A stretch of 64,000 bases of DNA from Sipunculus nudus (lineage: Eukaryota > Annelida > Sipuncula > Golfingiida > Sipunculidae): assembly GCA_026874595.1 (NCBI GenBank), contig CM049312.1, positions 27,769,956 to 27,833,955 on the forward strand. Direction: 5' to 3'. Below the pieces are notes generated by a model, which saw nothing but the letters and a program-made list of their open reading frames with translations, ran no database searches and was not told the origin of the DNA. The position numbers and the translations under genes are program-made. This document shows positions 52,906-61,741 of this stretch, in pieces. Position 1 is the stretch's first letter; every line of letters begins with the position of its first letter.

Positions 52906-53463
52906 CATTGAAATCTTTGGTGTGCGGCAGATTTCACGTTTGTGCAAGATGTACGCGCAAACTGAAAAAGATATCGCAAATGTTACTCGTTGAACGCTTA
53001 AAGCATATTTTTCCAAAGATTTTAGCACATATTTTGTAAATGTTGTGTAGACCGTTGTCCGGCAAATGGCCATTTTGTGTTGCTGACCAATATGACGGTG
53101 TCAGTATCGCCACCTGCCGACGACAAGTGGAACTATATCAGATAGACAACGGATTTATCTAATTAAGTTGCACACATGAAACAACATTGAAATCTTTGGT
53201 GTGCGGCAGATTTCACGTTTGTGCAAGATGTACCCGCAAACTGGAAAATATATCACGAATGTCACTCGTTGAACGTTTGAGGCATATTTTTACTAAAATT
53301 ATTGCAGGTATTTCGTAAATGTTGTGTAGACCGTTGTCCGGCAAATGGCCATTTTGTGTTGCTGACCAATATATTGGCGTCAGTATCGCCACCTGCCGAC
53401 GACAAGTAGAACTATATCAGATAGACAACGGATTTATCTAATTAAGTTGCACACATGAAACAA
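52906..53463. repeat. 279-bp direct repeat, two copies
   Basis: Copies start at 52,906 and 53,185 (cattgaaatctttggtgtgc) and are about 93 percent alike. The first copy overlaps the outer part of the right palindrome arm. The left arm has a single shortened version, so the duplication came after the palindrome formed. Confidence 0.92.
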
Positions 53464-53934
53464 CATTTGTGCGGACTGCATACTTTAATTGAACTGGATG
53501 TTTTGTGTGCCTTTATGTATTTATAAAATGTATCAGAAAATGATCATGAATCACATATGCGGATGATCATGGCATAAAGAAGACCGTGAAACTTTCATAT
53601 TTTATTCATTATATAAGTTCCGTCTTATGAGTTCCACAGGTATTGTGACGTAAATTCAGGCAAAACATTGTTGAAAATAACGAGTAAAACAAGTTTTTAG
53701 ACACATTTTTGGAATATTGTCACATTTGCATTTATTTAAAATTTCGTTTTCTGAGTTTGGAAGTATCAAGTGTTATCAACATCTATAAGTATGTTTGTCG
53801 TATCTGGTTGATCAGATCCATATAACATCTGGCTGTTCAAACGATGTTCGTGCATTCGCATTGGATGTGCCTAAAATATACATCTGGGTGACGAATGGTT
53901 TTTGCTGTACCCGTCTTCTCTGACACATCTCGTC
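53464..53934. other. no supported gene
   Basis: AT-rich non-coding stretch between two repeat arrays. Confidence 0.5.
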
Positions 53935-54460
53935 CTTGGAAACGTAGCAGGTTGTTTACGTATGTCTCAAGCTATCCTGGTTTCATACTGTTCTGTGACC
54001 TGAATAAGTCACAATAACCCGTAAACAAGACAATGAATCATCTCTTGTCTGCCACATCACGGCCTTGAAAACGTAGCATGTTGTTTACGTATGTATCAAG
54101 CTATCCTGGTTTCATACTGCTCTGTGACCTGAATATGTCACATTCACCCGTAAACAAGACAATCAATCATCTCTTGTCTGCCACGTCACGGCCTTGGAAA
54201 CGTAGCAAGTTGTTTACATATTGTTATAACTACCGTCGTTTCATACTGCTCTGTGACCTGAATATGTCACATTCACCCATAAACAAGACAATCAATCATC
54301 TCTTGTCTGACACGTTGCGTCCTTGAAAACGTAGCATCTTGTTTACGTATGTATCAAGCTATCCTGGTTTCATACTGCTCTGAGGCCTGAATATGTCACA
54401 TTCACCCGTAAACAAGACAATTAATCATCTCTTGTCTGCCACACCACGTCCTTGAAAACG
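53935..54460. repeat. 129-bp tandem repeat, four copies
   Basis: The word aacgtagca recurs at about 53,941, 54,070, 54,199, 54,329 and 54,458. Each unit contains gtttacgtatg, ctgtgacctgaatatgtcac and gtaaacaagacaat. The unit is three times 43, so open frames appear (for example 54,078-54,326), but these are not genes. Inverted copies lie at 55,535-55,760. Confidence 0.92.
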
Positions 54461-54707
54461 TAGCACGTTGAAAGTATACGCTCTAGTTATGCAATGCCCT
54501 ACACCTGTCACGCTGACATGTACTGGGCTGCAGCACTGATTCCTGTACACAATATGAGTCATTCGTTTCGTTTTAACTTGTGGCGTGAAAACATATGCAT
54601 GACTCGGCAATCTGGTCAAGTGTTATAAACATTCGGTTTTACACGCTCACGTCATATACAATACATCTGTCAAACGCTTGTTCACCATACTTGGCGTCAC
54701 ACGCATC
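54461..54707. other. 3' flank of the 185-aa gene
   Basis: No recognised feature. Confidence 0.4.
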
Positions 54708-55265
54708 TTACGCAGCGTCCTCACTGGTACCAACATCCTTCGTCTCGACCACCGTTACGTCGTGGTCTATCAGGACAGAAGCAGCCTTCGGTGGTACCTT
54801 CGCTTTTTTCATCCGCCTTTTCGCAAACCATGCCATGTAGTACTGTTGACCAGGTGTGTCGTTCACGGATACGAGACAGGGAAGCCCGTCGTACCTGACA
54901 CCCAATCTGAAGTGGCGGAGATTGATCTCCCGGGCGTAAGACGGGAAACAGTGCCGAACAAACTGTTCTTTCCACCAGTCGGCTACGCCCTTGCACATAG
55001 TTAATCGGCCGTTGTCGTAATAGTCCTTGTAACAGTCCCATTCCCCCCAAACGTGCCGGATGAACCGGGACTGTGCCGGAATGCGGCCGAGTAACCAGTC
55101 CCACCTCCTAAACAGTGTTTGACAGTGCAGACATTGCCAACCATCTTGGGTTTGTTGCCCGGTGGGGTCGACGATCTCTTCATCACTAGGCGAGGGCACA
55201 GTTTGTGGTGGAGGCGCAGTTGGTAACGGGGGATCTCCGCACTGTCCGATGCTCTTCAATGCCAT
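54708..55265 (-). CDS. unrecognised protein, 185 aa, divergent pair member 1
   Basis: The start at 55,265 (atcATGG) is taken because the in-frame upstream codon at 55,295 is GTG here while the partner gene has ATG, so only the inner Met is shared by both. The Pro-rich N-terminus (DPPLPTAPPPQ) resembles that of the 179-aa partner, and the rest does not. It has a CLHC pair near residue 45, many Trp residues (WDWLLGR, HVWGEWDCYKDYY, ADWWKEQF) and a basic stretch KRRMKKAK near residue 150 that could be a nuclear signal. A TATA box (gtataaaag, minus strand) lies at 55,376-55,383. Function unknown. Confidence 0.75.
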   Translation of the reverse strand: MALKSIGQCGDPPLPTAPPPQTVPSPSDEEIVDPTGQQTQDGWQCLHCQTLFRRWDWLLGRIPAQSRFIRHVWGEWDCYKDYYDNGRLTMCKGVADWWKEQFVRHCFPSYAREINLRHFRLGVRYDGLPCLVSVNDTPGQQYYMAWFAKRRMKKAKVPPKAASVLIDHDVTVVETKDVGTSEDAA

Positions 55266-55534
55266 GATAGACTGGGGAATGGCAGCCAGGACCACGTGTG
55301 TATTTTAACTGATAACTCCTGTGGCCAGAAGGGGCAGCAGCACTGGTATGGTTCTGCATGAGACACCGAGAAACTTTTATACGTGTGGTGTAAGTGGGGG
55401 GGGGGGGGGGCAAAAATAATTCATACTGCACACGCAACAGACGTGAGCACAACAGCCACGACACAAACGTCTCTACTGTGTCCGGGAAGTATCACAGTCA
55501 CCGGTTATCAACATGACTGATCAGTCCTGGTTTA
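55266..55534. other. upstream region of the 185-aa gene
   Basis: Contains its TATA box (55,376-55,383) and a G run at 55,397-55,410. No gene. Confidence 0.45.
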
Positions 55535-55760
55535 CTACGTTTTCAAGGACGTGACGTGTTAGACAAGGAAAAATGATTGATTGGCTTGTTTACGGGTGAA
55601 TGTGACGGATTCAGATCACAGAGCAGTATGAAACAACGGTAGTTATAGCAATACGTAAACAGCTTGCTACGTTTCCAAGGCCGTGACGTGGCAGACAAGG
55701 AAAGATTAATGAGCTTGTTTACGGGTGTATGTGACGGATTAAGGACACAGGACAGGCGTG
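55535..55760. repeat. inverted copies of the 129-bp repeat
   Basis: Nearly two units in reverse orientation to 53,935-54,460 (acgtaaacagcttgctacg, attgtcttgtttacggg-like words read on the minus strand). Together with the shared 5' ends of the two genes, this shows an old inverted duplication centred near 55,570. Confidence 0.85.
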
Positions 55761-55834
55761 TGTATGACTTGGTGAACGTGTGTGGTTTGTGAGGGCTGCT
55801 GCCAGCACAGTGTGATACGACTTTCCTCATAACG

Positions 55835-55840
55835 TATAAG
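55835..55840 (+). promoter_or_regulatory. TATA box of the 179-aa gene
   Basis: TATAAG, 47 bases before the ATG at 55,882. It would put the RNA start after the upstream ATG at 55,852, which supports the inner start. Confidence 0.5.
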
Positions 55841-55881
55841 TTACGAGGCACATGGTCCCGGTTGTCATTCCTCGGTCGATA

Positions 55882-56421
55882 ATGGCATCAAACAGCACAG
55901 TGAACTGCGCAGATCTACCGCTACCTAACATCGCTTTGCCTCCTTACGGGCAGGCCTATAGACATGAGCCTCCGCCTAGTTACGAGCAAGCCCTCCTCTC
56001 GAGCGGCACAGGACAGAATGCGGACTTGTGGGCGCTACTGCAGAAGTACCCCCACGGCCCAACACATGCGGACGAGATCAGAAAGCGTTACCAGGTGAAT
56101 GAGAAGTTCGTTAGGAAATTGTCCCGAGACGTGCGACTGCCGTTTGTGCAGGCAGAGAAACGTGTATTCCTGCACGTCCCCGACGAGGTTCAGTACGCCC
56201 TCCACTGGGGAATCATCAGCAAAACCACGTTAGACATCATCACGGAAAAGACTCCTGTTTTGAGGAAGCAGCGATCGCAGTTCATGTCGCACATGGAACG
56301 ACGGCCCCTCGAAGATTGGATCATCCTCGAAGCCATCCTACATTACACCGGCTCTCAGGACTTGGCTTCTCCAATCACTGATACGGTGCAGAAACTAGGG
56401 TATGACCTGATGCGCTTGTAA
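55882..56421 (+). CDS. unrecognised protein, 179 aa, divergent pair member 2, with PPPSY motif
   Basis: The start at 55,882 (ataATGG, good context) is conserved with the partner at 55,265. The upstream ATG at 55,852 is not. The Pro-rich N-terminus contains PPPSYEQAL, a PPxY motif that binds WW domains and serves in many viruses to recruit NEDD4-type ubiquitin ligases for budding. The remaining 130 residues look helical and globular (LWALLQKYPHGPTHADEIRKRYQVNEKF, VPDEVQYALHWGIISKTTLDII, ILEAILHYTGSQDL) without a family I recognise; the middle could be a winged-helix-like fold. Inferred role unknown. Confidence 0.8.
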   Translation: MASNSTVNCADLPLPNIALPPYGQAYRHEPPPSYEQALLSSGTGQNADLWALLQKYPHGPTHADEIRKRYQVNEKFVRKLSRDVRLPFVQAEKRVFLHVPDEVQYALHWGIISKTTLDIITEKTPVLRKQRSQFMSHMERRPLEDWIILEAILHYTGSQDLASPITDTVQKLGYDLMRL

Positions 56422-56656
56422 CTTGCCTCGACAGGAACGTTGACGTGCTGCAGACGATTAACCGGTACTGTGACATGAATTGCTTTTTTTTGTTTGTTCA
56501 GCTCACGTGACCGCTTCGGCTCTTGTGTTCTCAAGTGTAAACAAGTCGCTTGACACTCCCGCGGTGCATGACTCGTGGTGCATGACTCAGCCTTGAAGGG
56601 TATTTAAGCGTTGGCGCGAGGGGAGTGTGGCAGACACGCTACAGTCTCTCTACACG
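56422..56656 (+). promoter_or_regulatory. promoter region of the 302-aa gene
   Basis: TATTTAAG at 56,601-56,608 lies 56 bases before the ATG at 56,657. Upstream the word gtgcatgactc occurs twice (about 56,563 and 56,578). Confidence 0.5.
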
Positions 56657-57565
56657 ATGGATCGCGCCGAGGGGAACGACATGTTTACACTTCAGACGAA
56701 AGAGGAAATCGCAGCCCGTGACAAAAGGAGAGGCAAGCAGATTGTGCGTCCCATTATGCACCAGAAGCTTAATCGTAAGCAGACCGAGCAAATGATCCAC
56801 TCCGGACTCGACCGAATGGAAGGATTACTCAAGAAAGACATCGACAGCCTGACCAAACGTGTTTCCGATTTGACAGACCGGGTTGAAAAGTTAAAAGAGA
56901 GAGTGTCACGTCCTATACAGTCCCAGTGTGATTCTGGACACGACAAGAAAAACGAATGTGAACGTAACGATGCCCCTAAAGCAGCAGCAGCAGCAGCTGC
57001 ACAAACAGCTGAATCACGTGACAAAAAGACCGACAAACCTGCACAAACAGCTGAATCGCGTGAACAAAAGGCCGACAAACCTGATGAAAAGGACGTAGGA
57101 GATGGAGCATCAGACATCACCATTCATGTGTTCTTACCGCCCTCAAAAACGTTGGAACAGGAACAGAAGGGAAAACAAGGTGCGGCTAAACAAGGTGCGG
57201 CAAAAACAGGTGTGGCAAAACAAGGTGCGGCAAAACAAGGTGCGGCAAAACAAGGTGCGACTAAAACAGGTGCGACTGCACGCAACCCAGCTCCGACTAT
57301 TGTGGAGAAATTTGATGCATTAGTGGAAGGCCCATCAGGAGCTATACCTGTTAAGTTAGCAAATTTCTCCAACGGATCGTCTTTTTTTTGTGCATGCTCT
57401 GAATGCCAGCAATGGGTATCCGAAAATCATGACAAACTGGACAAACTTGGGAAGCCTGCAGGGGAATCGCATTCGGGGGTATCTGTGGAAATGATCAAAA
57501 AACCGTCTGAGAGGCCGTTGGATGTTGCACAGGGAACTGCTGGTCCAAAAAAATCCACAGAATGA
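56657..57565 (+). CDS. coiled-coil and low-complexity repeat protein (302 aa)
   Basis: The start at 56,657 (acgATGG) was chosen because the frame upstream has only a GTG and lies too close to the TATA box. Residues about 45-95 form a strong coiled coil (MEGLLKKDIDSLTKRVSDLTDRVEKLKERV), so an oligomer is likely. Then come a poly-Ala run, two AQTAESRxxKxDKP repeats, and about eight copies of a K-Q/T-G-A-A/V pentapeptide (57,170-57,280) that is Lys-rich. The C-terminus has a Cys cluster FFCACSEC near residue 245. No known family. A basic, repetitive, oligomeric protein could bind nucleic acid or act as a scaffold. That is a guess. Confidence 0.8.
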   Translation: MDRAEGNDMFTLQTKEEIAARDKRRGKQIVRPIMHQKLNRKQTEQMIHSGLDRMEGLLKKDIDSLTKRVSDLTDRVEKLKERVSRPIQSQCDSGHDKKNECERNDAPKAAAAAAAQTAESRDKKTDKPAQTAESREQKADKPDEKDVGDGASDITIHVFLPPSKTLEQEQKGKQGAAKQGAAKTGVAKQGAAKQGAAKQGATKTGATARNPAPTIVEKFDALVEGPSGAIPVKLANFSNGSSFFCACSECQQWVSENHDKLDKLGKPAGESHSGVSVEMIKKPSERPLDVAQGTAGPKKSTE

Positions 57566-57705
57566 ATAGAAGATCGATGTCCAGCTGGACAGAGCTGAGG
57601 ACGAATCATGCTTTGGAGGTAACCTGATGCACAGAAAATGAATCACGCTTTTGCTTCTCTTTGTGATATACAGTTATGGGGCGCAATTTATTCGGCCGAC
57701 GATGA

Positions 57706-57713
57706 TATAAAAG
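57706..57713 (+). promoter_or_regulatory. TATA box of the 183-aa gene
   Basis: TATAAAAG, 61 bases before the ATG at 57,767. Confidence 0.7.
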
Positions 57714-57766
57714 TGTACAAACAAAGAACTAACCCCTCAGACTCGCATGCATTTCGACCCGTCACC

Positions 57767-58318
57767 ATGGCTGTTTTCGTTCACATGTACCCTGCGGCGA
57801 CACATGAAAATTATGACACGTGCGTCTTGTGCGGATACAGGAAGACGTATGACACTAATCGACCATGCTCTCCTGGAAGCCATCATTTTCCAGGAGAACA
57901 CACCACGCTAGATGAGCCACTGGATTGCCTGTTATGCGTCTGCATCGAACCATTGGACGGATGTGCCTCCTTATTTCATCTGGTAGGTGATATTCGTGCT
58001 CCTCACATCTATGGTGAAATCTTGGGTTACTCCTGTTTTCCTTGTGTGTTTTGCGGATGGCAGTGCGATAGGATGCAGGTGCCGTGTGTAACTGATGTCG
58101 AATGGAAACGGCTGTTGGGAAAATCGGTCTGGCTTACAGACCTGGCATGCGGTGAAAGACGCGCTAGACGATTTCATGAGAAGGTGTCCCGTTACTGGAT
58201 GCACAGGCCTGTAAATGCAGTGACCGTTTTGTACAGGCGCGAGATCGGTTTACCTATACTACAGAACCGTACGCGGTACAGGAGTGGATGTACATGTCGA
58301 GCGTGGTCTTCATGCTGA
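57767..58318 (+). CDS. Cys/His-rich protein, 183 aa
   Basis: The start at 57,767 (caccATGG) is preferred over 57,638 because the TATA box lies between them and the context is ideal. Cys and His are arranged in pairs: CVLC near residue 21, CSPGSHHF, CLLCVC, then CFPCVFCGWQC and a later C. This could bind two or three zinc ions. No signal peptide or membrane segment. The next gene is also zinc-rich, but the two are not clearly related in sequence. Unknown function, plausibly regulatory. Confidence 0.78.
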   Translation: MAVFVHMYPAATHENYDTCVLCGYRKTYDTNRPCSPGSHHFPGEHTTLDEPLDCLLCVCIEPLDGCASLFHLVGDIRAPHIYGEILGYSCFPCVFCGWQCDRMQVPCVTDVEWKRLLGKSVWLTDLACGERRARRFHEKVSRYWMHRPVNAVTVLYRREIGLPILQNRTRYRSGCTCRAWSSC

Positions 58319-58339
58319 CGTAAGCGTATCGTACGTGCA

Positions 58340-58347
58340 TATATAAT
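58340..58347 (+). promoter_or_regulatory. TATA box of the C2H2 gene
   Basis: TATATAAT about 105 bases before the ATG at 58,445. Confidence 0.55.
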
Positions 58348-58444
58348 ATATGTAGTGGTTGGAGTGAGCTAAGACGTCAATACAGAGTGAGACTGTCAAG
58401 GTTATCACTTCGTGTGCAGTGTGCCTTCATCCGTGCATACATAT

Positions 58445-59227
58445 ATGAAAATGGATGATATACTAGAGCTGTCCGATGACTACACAAGCATGTTTGAGAA
58501 GAATGAAAGAGGACGTACTGCTCCAGAGCTAGAGGTTTGCTGCATCTGCGGGGTTTCGGTATCATGCCTCCGCTCGCATGTTGTTGTATCTCATCTGCCT
58601 TGGTTCGCTGACCCGATCTCCGCCTGTTCTGTGTGCAGAAGGAATTTCGGCGACATCTGGCATCGCAAAGAACACGAGGACAGATTCCACGCAGGACGTT
58701 CCTGCCTGCTGCACAAGGACACGTATATATGCTACATGATGCCGTATATGCAAAGCATATGCAGAATGTTGGGATGTTCGTACATGAGCAACCTCCCGCT
58801 GCTCGTGAGAACAAAGGGGTTGCAGCTTACACGTTCCTGTCAGCTTTTAGAAGGTGAGTGTCTGTACTTCGTGTCCTGGACAGGAGAGAGGCGTGGTTTT
58901 AAACCGGAAGACCCGCGTTATCTCAAGGACTGCGCGCACTGGCGTGTGCTGCTACGTCTATTGCACGCAACGAGATACCTGACAGGATACGCGTCGAGAT
59001 ACTCGAGTGAATACGCGACAGAGAACACTACGCCTGATGACGCCCATTACTCAGGCAACACATGCACGCGCCCCATCCCTGTCGTATCAACCAGTACACA
59101 CGGCACCCGTAGAAAACGCTCAAGAGACACTCACGGCGACAGAAAACATAAAACGCGTACACGTAAAAACGCAAAGTCACGGAAACGACGTCACCAGAAT
59201 GAGCATTCCAGTGGAGAAAACGTATAG
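58445..59227 (+). CDS. C2H2 zinc-finger protein with basic tail (260 aa)
   Basis: The start is the first ATG of the frame at 58,445. A second ATG two codons on (58,451) has the better context. Residues about 30-50 form a degenerate finger (CCICGVSVSCLRSHVVVSH), followed by a classical one, C-x2-C-x12-H-x4-H (CSVCRRNFGDIWHRKEHEDRFH). The middle is aromatic and Cys-rich. The last 45 residues are strongly basic (RRKRSRD, RKHKTRTRKNAKSRKRR), suitable as a nuclear signal and nucleic-acid contact. Likely a nuclear DNA- or RNA-binding regulator. The stop at 59,227 is followed at once by AATAAA. Confidence 0.82.
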   Translation: MKMDDILELSDDYTSMFEKNERGRTAPELEVCCICGVSVSCLRSHVVVSHLPWFADPISACSVCRRNFGDIWHRKEHEDRFHAGRSCLLHKDTYICYMMPYMQSICRMLGCSYMSNLPLLVRTKGLQLTRSCQLLEGECLYFVSWTGERRGFKPEDPRYLKDCAHWRVLLRLLHATRYLTGYASRYSSEYATENTTPDDAHYSGNTCTRPIPVVSTSTHGTRRKRSRDTHGDRKHKTRTRKNAKSRKRRHQNEHSSGENV

Positions 59228-59229
59228 AT

Positions 59230-59235
59230 AATAAA
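59230..59235 (+). terminator. polyadenylation signal
   Basis: AATAAA two bases past the C2H2 stop codon. I saw no other between 56.4 and 59.2 kb on the plus strand, so the three genes before it may share this 3' end. Confidence 0.6.
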
Positions 59236-59715
59236 AAAAAAACAGTTTATATCCAGTCGACGGCCTTCATGTTTTGTTGGAAAAAAGAGCATGGTCTAAT
59301 TTGATTTTAAATTTAAACGACAGAAATTTTTAAACGAATGAACATTTCTTCTTAAAACATGACTGAAGGCGCCTTAACATTGGTTTTTAAGGACACTGTC
59401 CTTTCCGTCACGTCAAATACTGTGCTTCATCTCAGCGCCATGTTTATTGTTTTGTATGTATGCTTGATTTGCACGCAGTAAAAATATTGTCCTGCTTTAA
59501 CGGGTGTCTGTCGTTCTTTACGCATGCCACATTTACACACACCCAAACATGAATCACACAAACATGAATCACGCACCTGATGAATCGCAACAGGAACAAA
59601 AGGCGGGGGAGCTCCCGGTGTATGTTCAGTGCATATGAAGGTTATATGTATGTATGTATGGAAACGTATGGCAGGTATCAGTACGAAAAATACACTCAAT
59701 AATATCAAAGTTGTG
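59236..59715. other. no supported gene
   Basis: AT-rich space between converging transcription units. The minus frame at 59,427-59,708 has no domain. Confidence 0.5.
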
Positions 59716-59721
59716 TTTATT
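59716..59721 (-). terminator. polyadenylation signal for the 155-aa gene
   Basis: AATAAA on the minus strand, about 95 bases past the stop at 59,814. Confidence 0.5.
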
Positions 59722-59813
59722 TTGGTTTAATTACATGCTTCATCACGCAGTACTTCGCTAACAAAACACTGTCAGGTACAATGAAACGGAGAACCATGCA
59801 TGTCCGACCTGTG

Positions 59814-60281
59814 TTACTCTTTTTTGGAGACCTCGACCTTTCCCGGTGTCATTTCGGACAAGATCCTGTCCATCTGTGTTAGGTCTTCCCTCATCTCATG
59901 CAACAGTTGCGTCATTTTTTGTAACCTCCCAACCATCACTCCCGTTGTACGTGGTGTCCAGGAACTCTGGGTCTGGTCCGGCGTGTGGCCCGACAATGGG
60001 TTTCGACGTCCTCTCCCGCGACGGCGGAGTGTGCGTGCTCGTGTACTCGTTTCACCACCATCTGTCATGCTTGTGTCAGACTTCTCCGCCTGTTCAAGCG
60101 TAGAACGTTCCTCCCTGCACGTAGCACGGTCCAGTGTGCTAGGGATTGTATTCTCATGCGTTGGTTCGCCTTCTCCGATGTACCACTGTACTTGGGAAGT
60201 TTCGTTATGAACGACGTCATTAACATCTTCGGGGTCTTCGTGGGTAACGTAATGCCGAAACCTGCTGAACATGGCACCCAT
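59814..60281 (-). CDS. small protein with possible N-myristoylation signal (155 aa)
   Basis: The N-terminus MGAMFSRF fits the myristoylation pattern (Gly2, Ser6), so attachment to membranes is plausible. The middle is acidic and Ser/Thr-rich, with a basic patch RRRGRGRR near residue 88. The C-terminal 40 residues form an amphipathic helix with a heptad pattern (VGRLQKMTQLLHEMREDLTQMDRILSEM), probably a coiled coil. No known family. The size and layout would suit a tegument- or matrix-like adaptor, as an inference. The plus strand is also open here over 136 codons, but it has no TATA box or domain. Confidence 0.72.
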   Translation of the reverse strand: MGAMFSRFRHYVTHEDPEDVNDVVHNETSQVQWYIGEGEPTHENTIPSTLDRATCREERSTLEQAEKSDTSMTDGGETSTRARTLRRRGRGRRNPLSGHTPDQTQSSWTPRTTGVMVGRLQKMTQLLHEMREDLTQMDRILSEMTPGKVEVSKKE

Positions 60282-60604
60282 GACACACCGACTTTGCTGT
60301 ATAATGATATAAAGACAACCGAGCAGTTGTGCGTGTCGTCAATTATGACGCCTCCTCCTGTCTGGACCGCACTGAACGAAATGAGTCTAGCTTTATAAGC
60401 AAGCGGGTGACTGGCGTTTGACGTCACATGCCGTGGGCGGAGTCAATGTCGCATGTATTTGCGTTGCACGTGTACAGCTACGCCCCGTCTTGACCAGACT
60501 TTGCACTGAAACACGGACGGGCCACATGTCGTCAGCCGACGAATACTAATAAAACCCACAGTGCAATCGACACGGTCACACTGTAATACAGGCGTGTTTC
60601 AGCA
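60282..60604. promoter_or_regulatory. divergent promoter region
   Basis: Serves the 155-aa gene to the left (TATA at 60,391-60,397) and the first ankyrin gene to the right (TATA-like taataaaa near 60,548, 57 bases before the ATG). Contains tgacgtcac near 60,420 and gcacgtg near 60,465. Confidence 0.45.
60391..60397 (-). promoter_or_regulatory. TATA box of the 155-aa gene
   Basis: TATAAAG on the minus strand, 110 bases before the start codon. Confidence 0.5.
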
Positions 60605-61741
60605 ATGTCACGAGAGCGGTTTAACAGGGAAAACCCGCGCTTTCAACGGATGTTAGACAATATACATAACATGGACGACGAAGAAGATGACGCTGACGAT
60701 GATTTAGGAGCCGTAGGATGGAGTTTTCAGCAGGAACTTCCAGGACATATTCACCGTGGCCTTATGGATGAGTCGCTCCAGATGGCACGCGCAAACCCAC
60801 GCGCAGCAGCAGCACTAGCCGCGTTCTACGCCGGTGTTCCGGTTGATGACGACGACGTAGGTTTCAGTGAAGAGATGGATGACGATTCTGACATGGAAGA
60901 CATGGCGTGTAGTATGAATGACTGCGTGCTGTCAGAAGCAGACGCAGGCGTGGTACCCGATGTTAAGAACACAGGCGCGGGGGAAAGATACACTCGGGAA
61001 CAGTTGCGTCGCACAGACGAAACTGGGAGGACTGCGCTGCACAGGCTAATCGAAGAGGGTAGGTATGATGTGGTTTCCCGTATACTGGCAGGGCTGAAAG
61101 GGCCGAGCTGCTACGTGAAAGGACAGGAATGCTATGCTGTGTTGAACATTCCCAACAAGAAAGGCCGAACGTGCCTCCATTTGGCTGTCATGAAAGGACA
61201 GGCATGCTTGGCAAGGCAACTGGTCATGCACGGTGCCGTTTTAGAGGCACGAGACTCAGATGGTAACACGCCCCTCCACATAGCCTGCGCACGAGGTGAC
61301 CTGTCGACCGTAAAATGCCTGACAGCAGTCCTGGGGGAAGAGATGTTGAACATCCCATACTTTGTGCCGTTCACCAAGTTACCTCAAGACATGGACGCGG
61401 TAAACAAGGAAGGTCTGGGATTTATGCACCTCGCAGCAGCTTGCGGGGTGGAGGAACTGACGGTTCACCTGGTGAACAAGTTGGGAGCGGACGTAAACCA
61501 ACGGGAAACCCGCAGTGGCAGAACGGCACTGCACATAGCAGCTGCAGCCGGTTTGAGTACCATGGTTCGGTGCCTGATCGAGAGATGCGGCGCAGACGTA
61601 CACGTTAAGTCGTCCGACGGCTGGACACCCATACAGTCAGCTATGATGGAAAACCAACAGGAAACAGCTGAAATCCTTTTGAATTACATTAAGAAATGCG
61701 GCAAAGAAACGTCGGAGGAAAGCGATACAGATGAATGCTGA
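60605..61741 (+). CDS. IkB-like ankyrin-repeat protein 1 (378 aa)
   Basis: The first 135 residues are acidic and disordered (EEDDADDD, EEMDDDSDMEDMACS). Six ankyrin repeats follow, with hallmark motifs at about residues 138 (GRTALHRLI), 186 (GRTCLHLAV), 219 (GNTPLHIAC), 269 (LGFMHLAAA), 303 (GRTALHIAA) and 338 (GWTPIQSAM). The long gap between repeats 3 and 4, the GADVNQRETRSGRTALH join between 4 and 5, the imperfect sixth repeat and the short acidic Ser-rich tail (EESDTDEC) match the layout of IkB proteins, which hold NF-kB/Rel factors inactive. IkB uses a DSGxxS phospho-degron in its N-terminus; none is present here. Likely a cytoplasmic or nuclear inhibitor of host Rel factors. The first of three tandem relatives. 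Confidence 0.88.
   Translation: MSRERFNRENPRFQRMLDNIHNMDDEEDDADDDLGAVGWSFQQELPGHIHRGLMDESLQMARANPRAAAALAAFYAGVPVDDDDVGFSEEMDDDSDMEDMACSMNDCVLSEADAGVVPDVKNTGAGERYTREQLRRTDETGRTALHRLIEEGRYDVVSRILAGLKGPSCYVKGQECYAVLNIPNKKGRTCLHLAVMKGQACLARQLVMHGAVLEARDSDGNTPLHIACARGDLSTVKCLTAVLGEEMLNIPYFVPFTKLPQDMDAVNKEGLGFMHLAAACGVEELTVHLVNKLGADVNQRETRSGRTALHIAAAAGLSTMVRCLIERCGADVHVKSSDGWTPIQSAMMENQQETAEILLNYIKKCGKETSEESDTDEC

Larger units (their letters stand above)
49640..53095. repeat. second large palindrome (imperfect)
   Basis: The outer parts are inverted copies: 49,640-49,875 pairs with 52,800-53,095 (accctactatataagcagg against its reverse complement near 52,882, and ccggacaacggtctac near 49,689 against 53,049-53,064). 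Further in, 50,125-50,245 pairs with 52,670-52,780. The core consists of 106-bp units in opposite orientation meeting at about 51,550. The arms differ in unit number and by an insertion in the left arm. No genes except one tRNA. Confidence 0.92.

Noticed and set aside
54078..54326. 82-aa open frame
   Set aside because: Runs through the 129-bp tandem repeat, which is a multiple of three.
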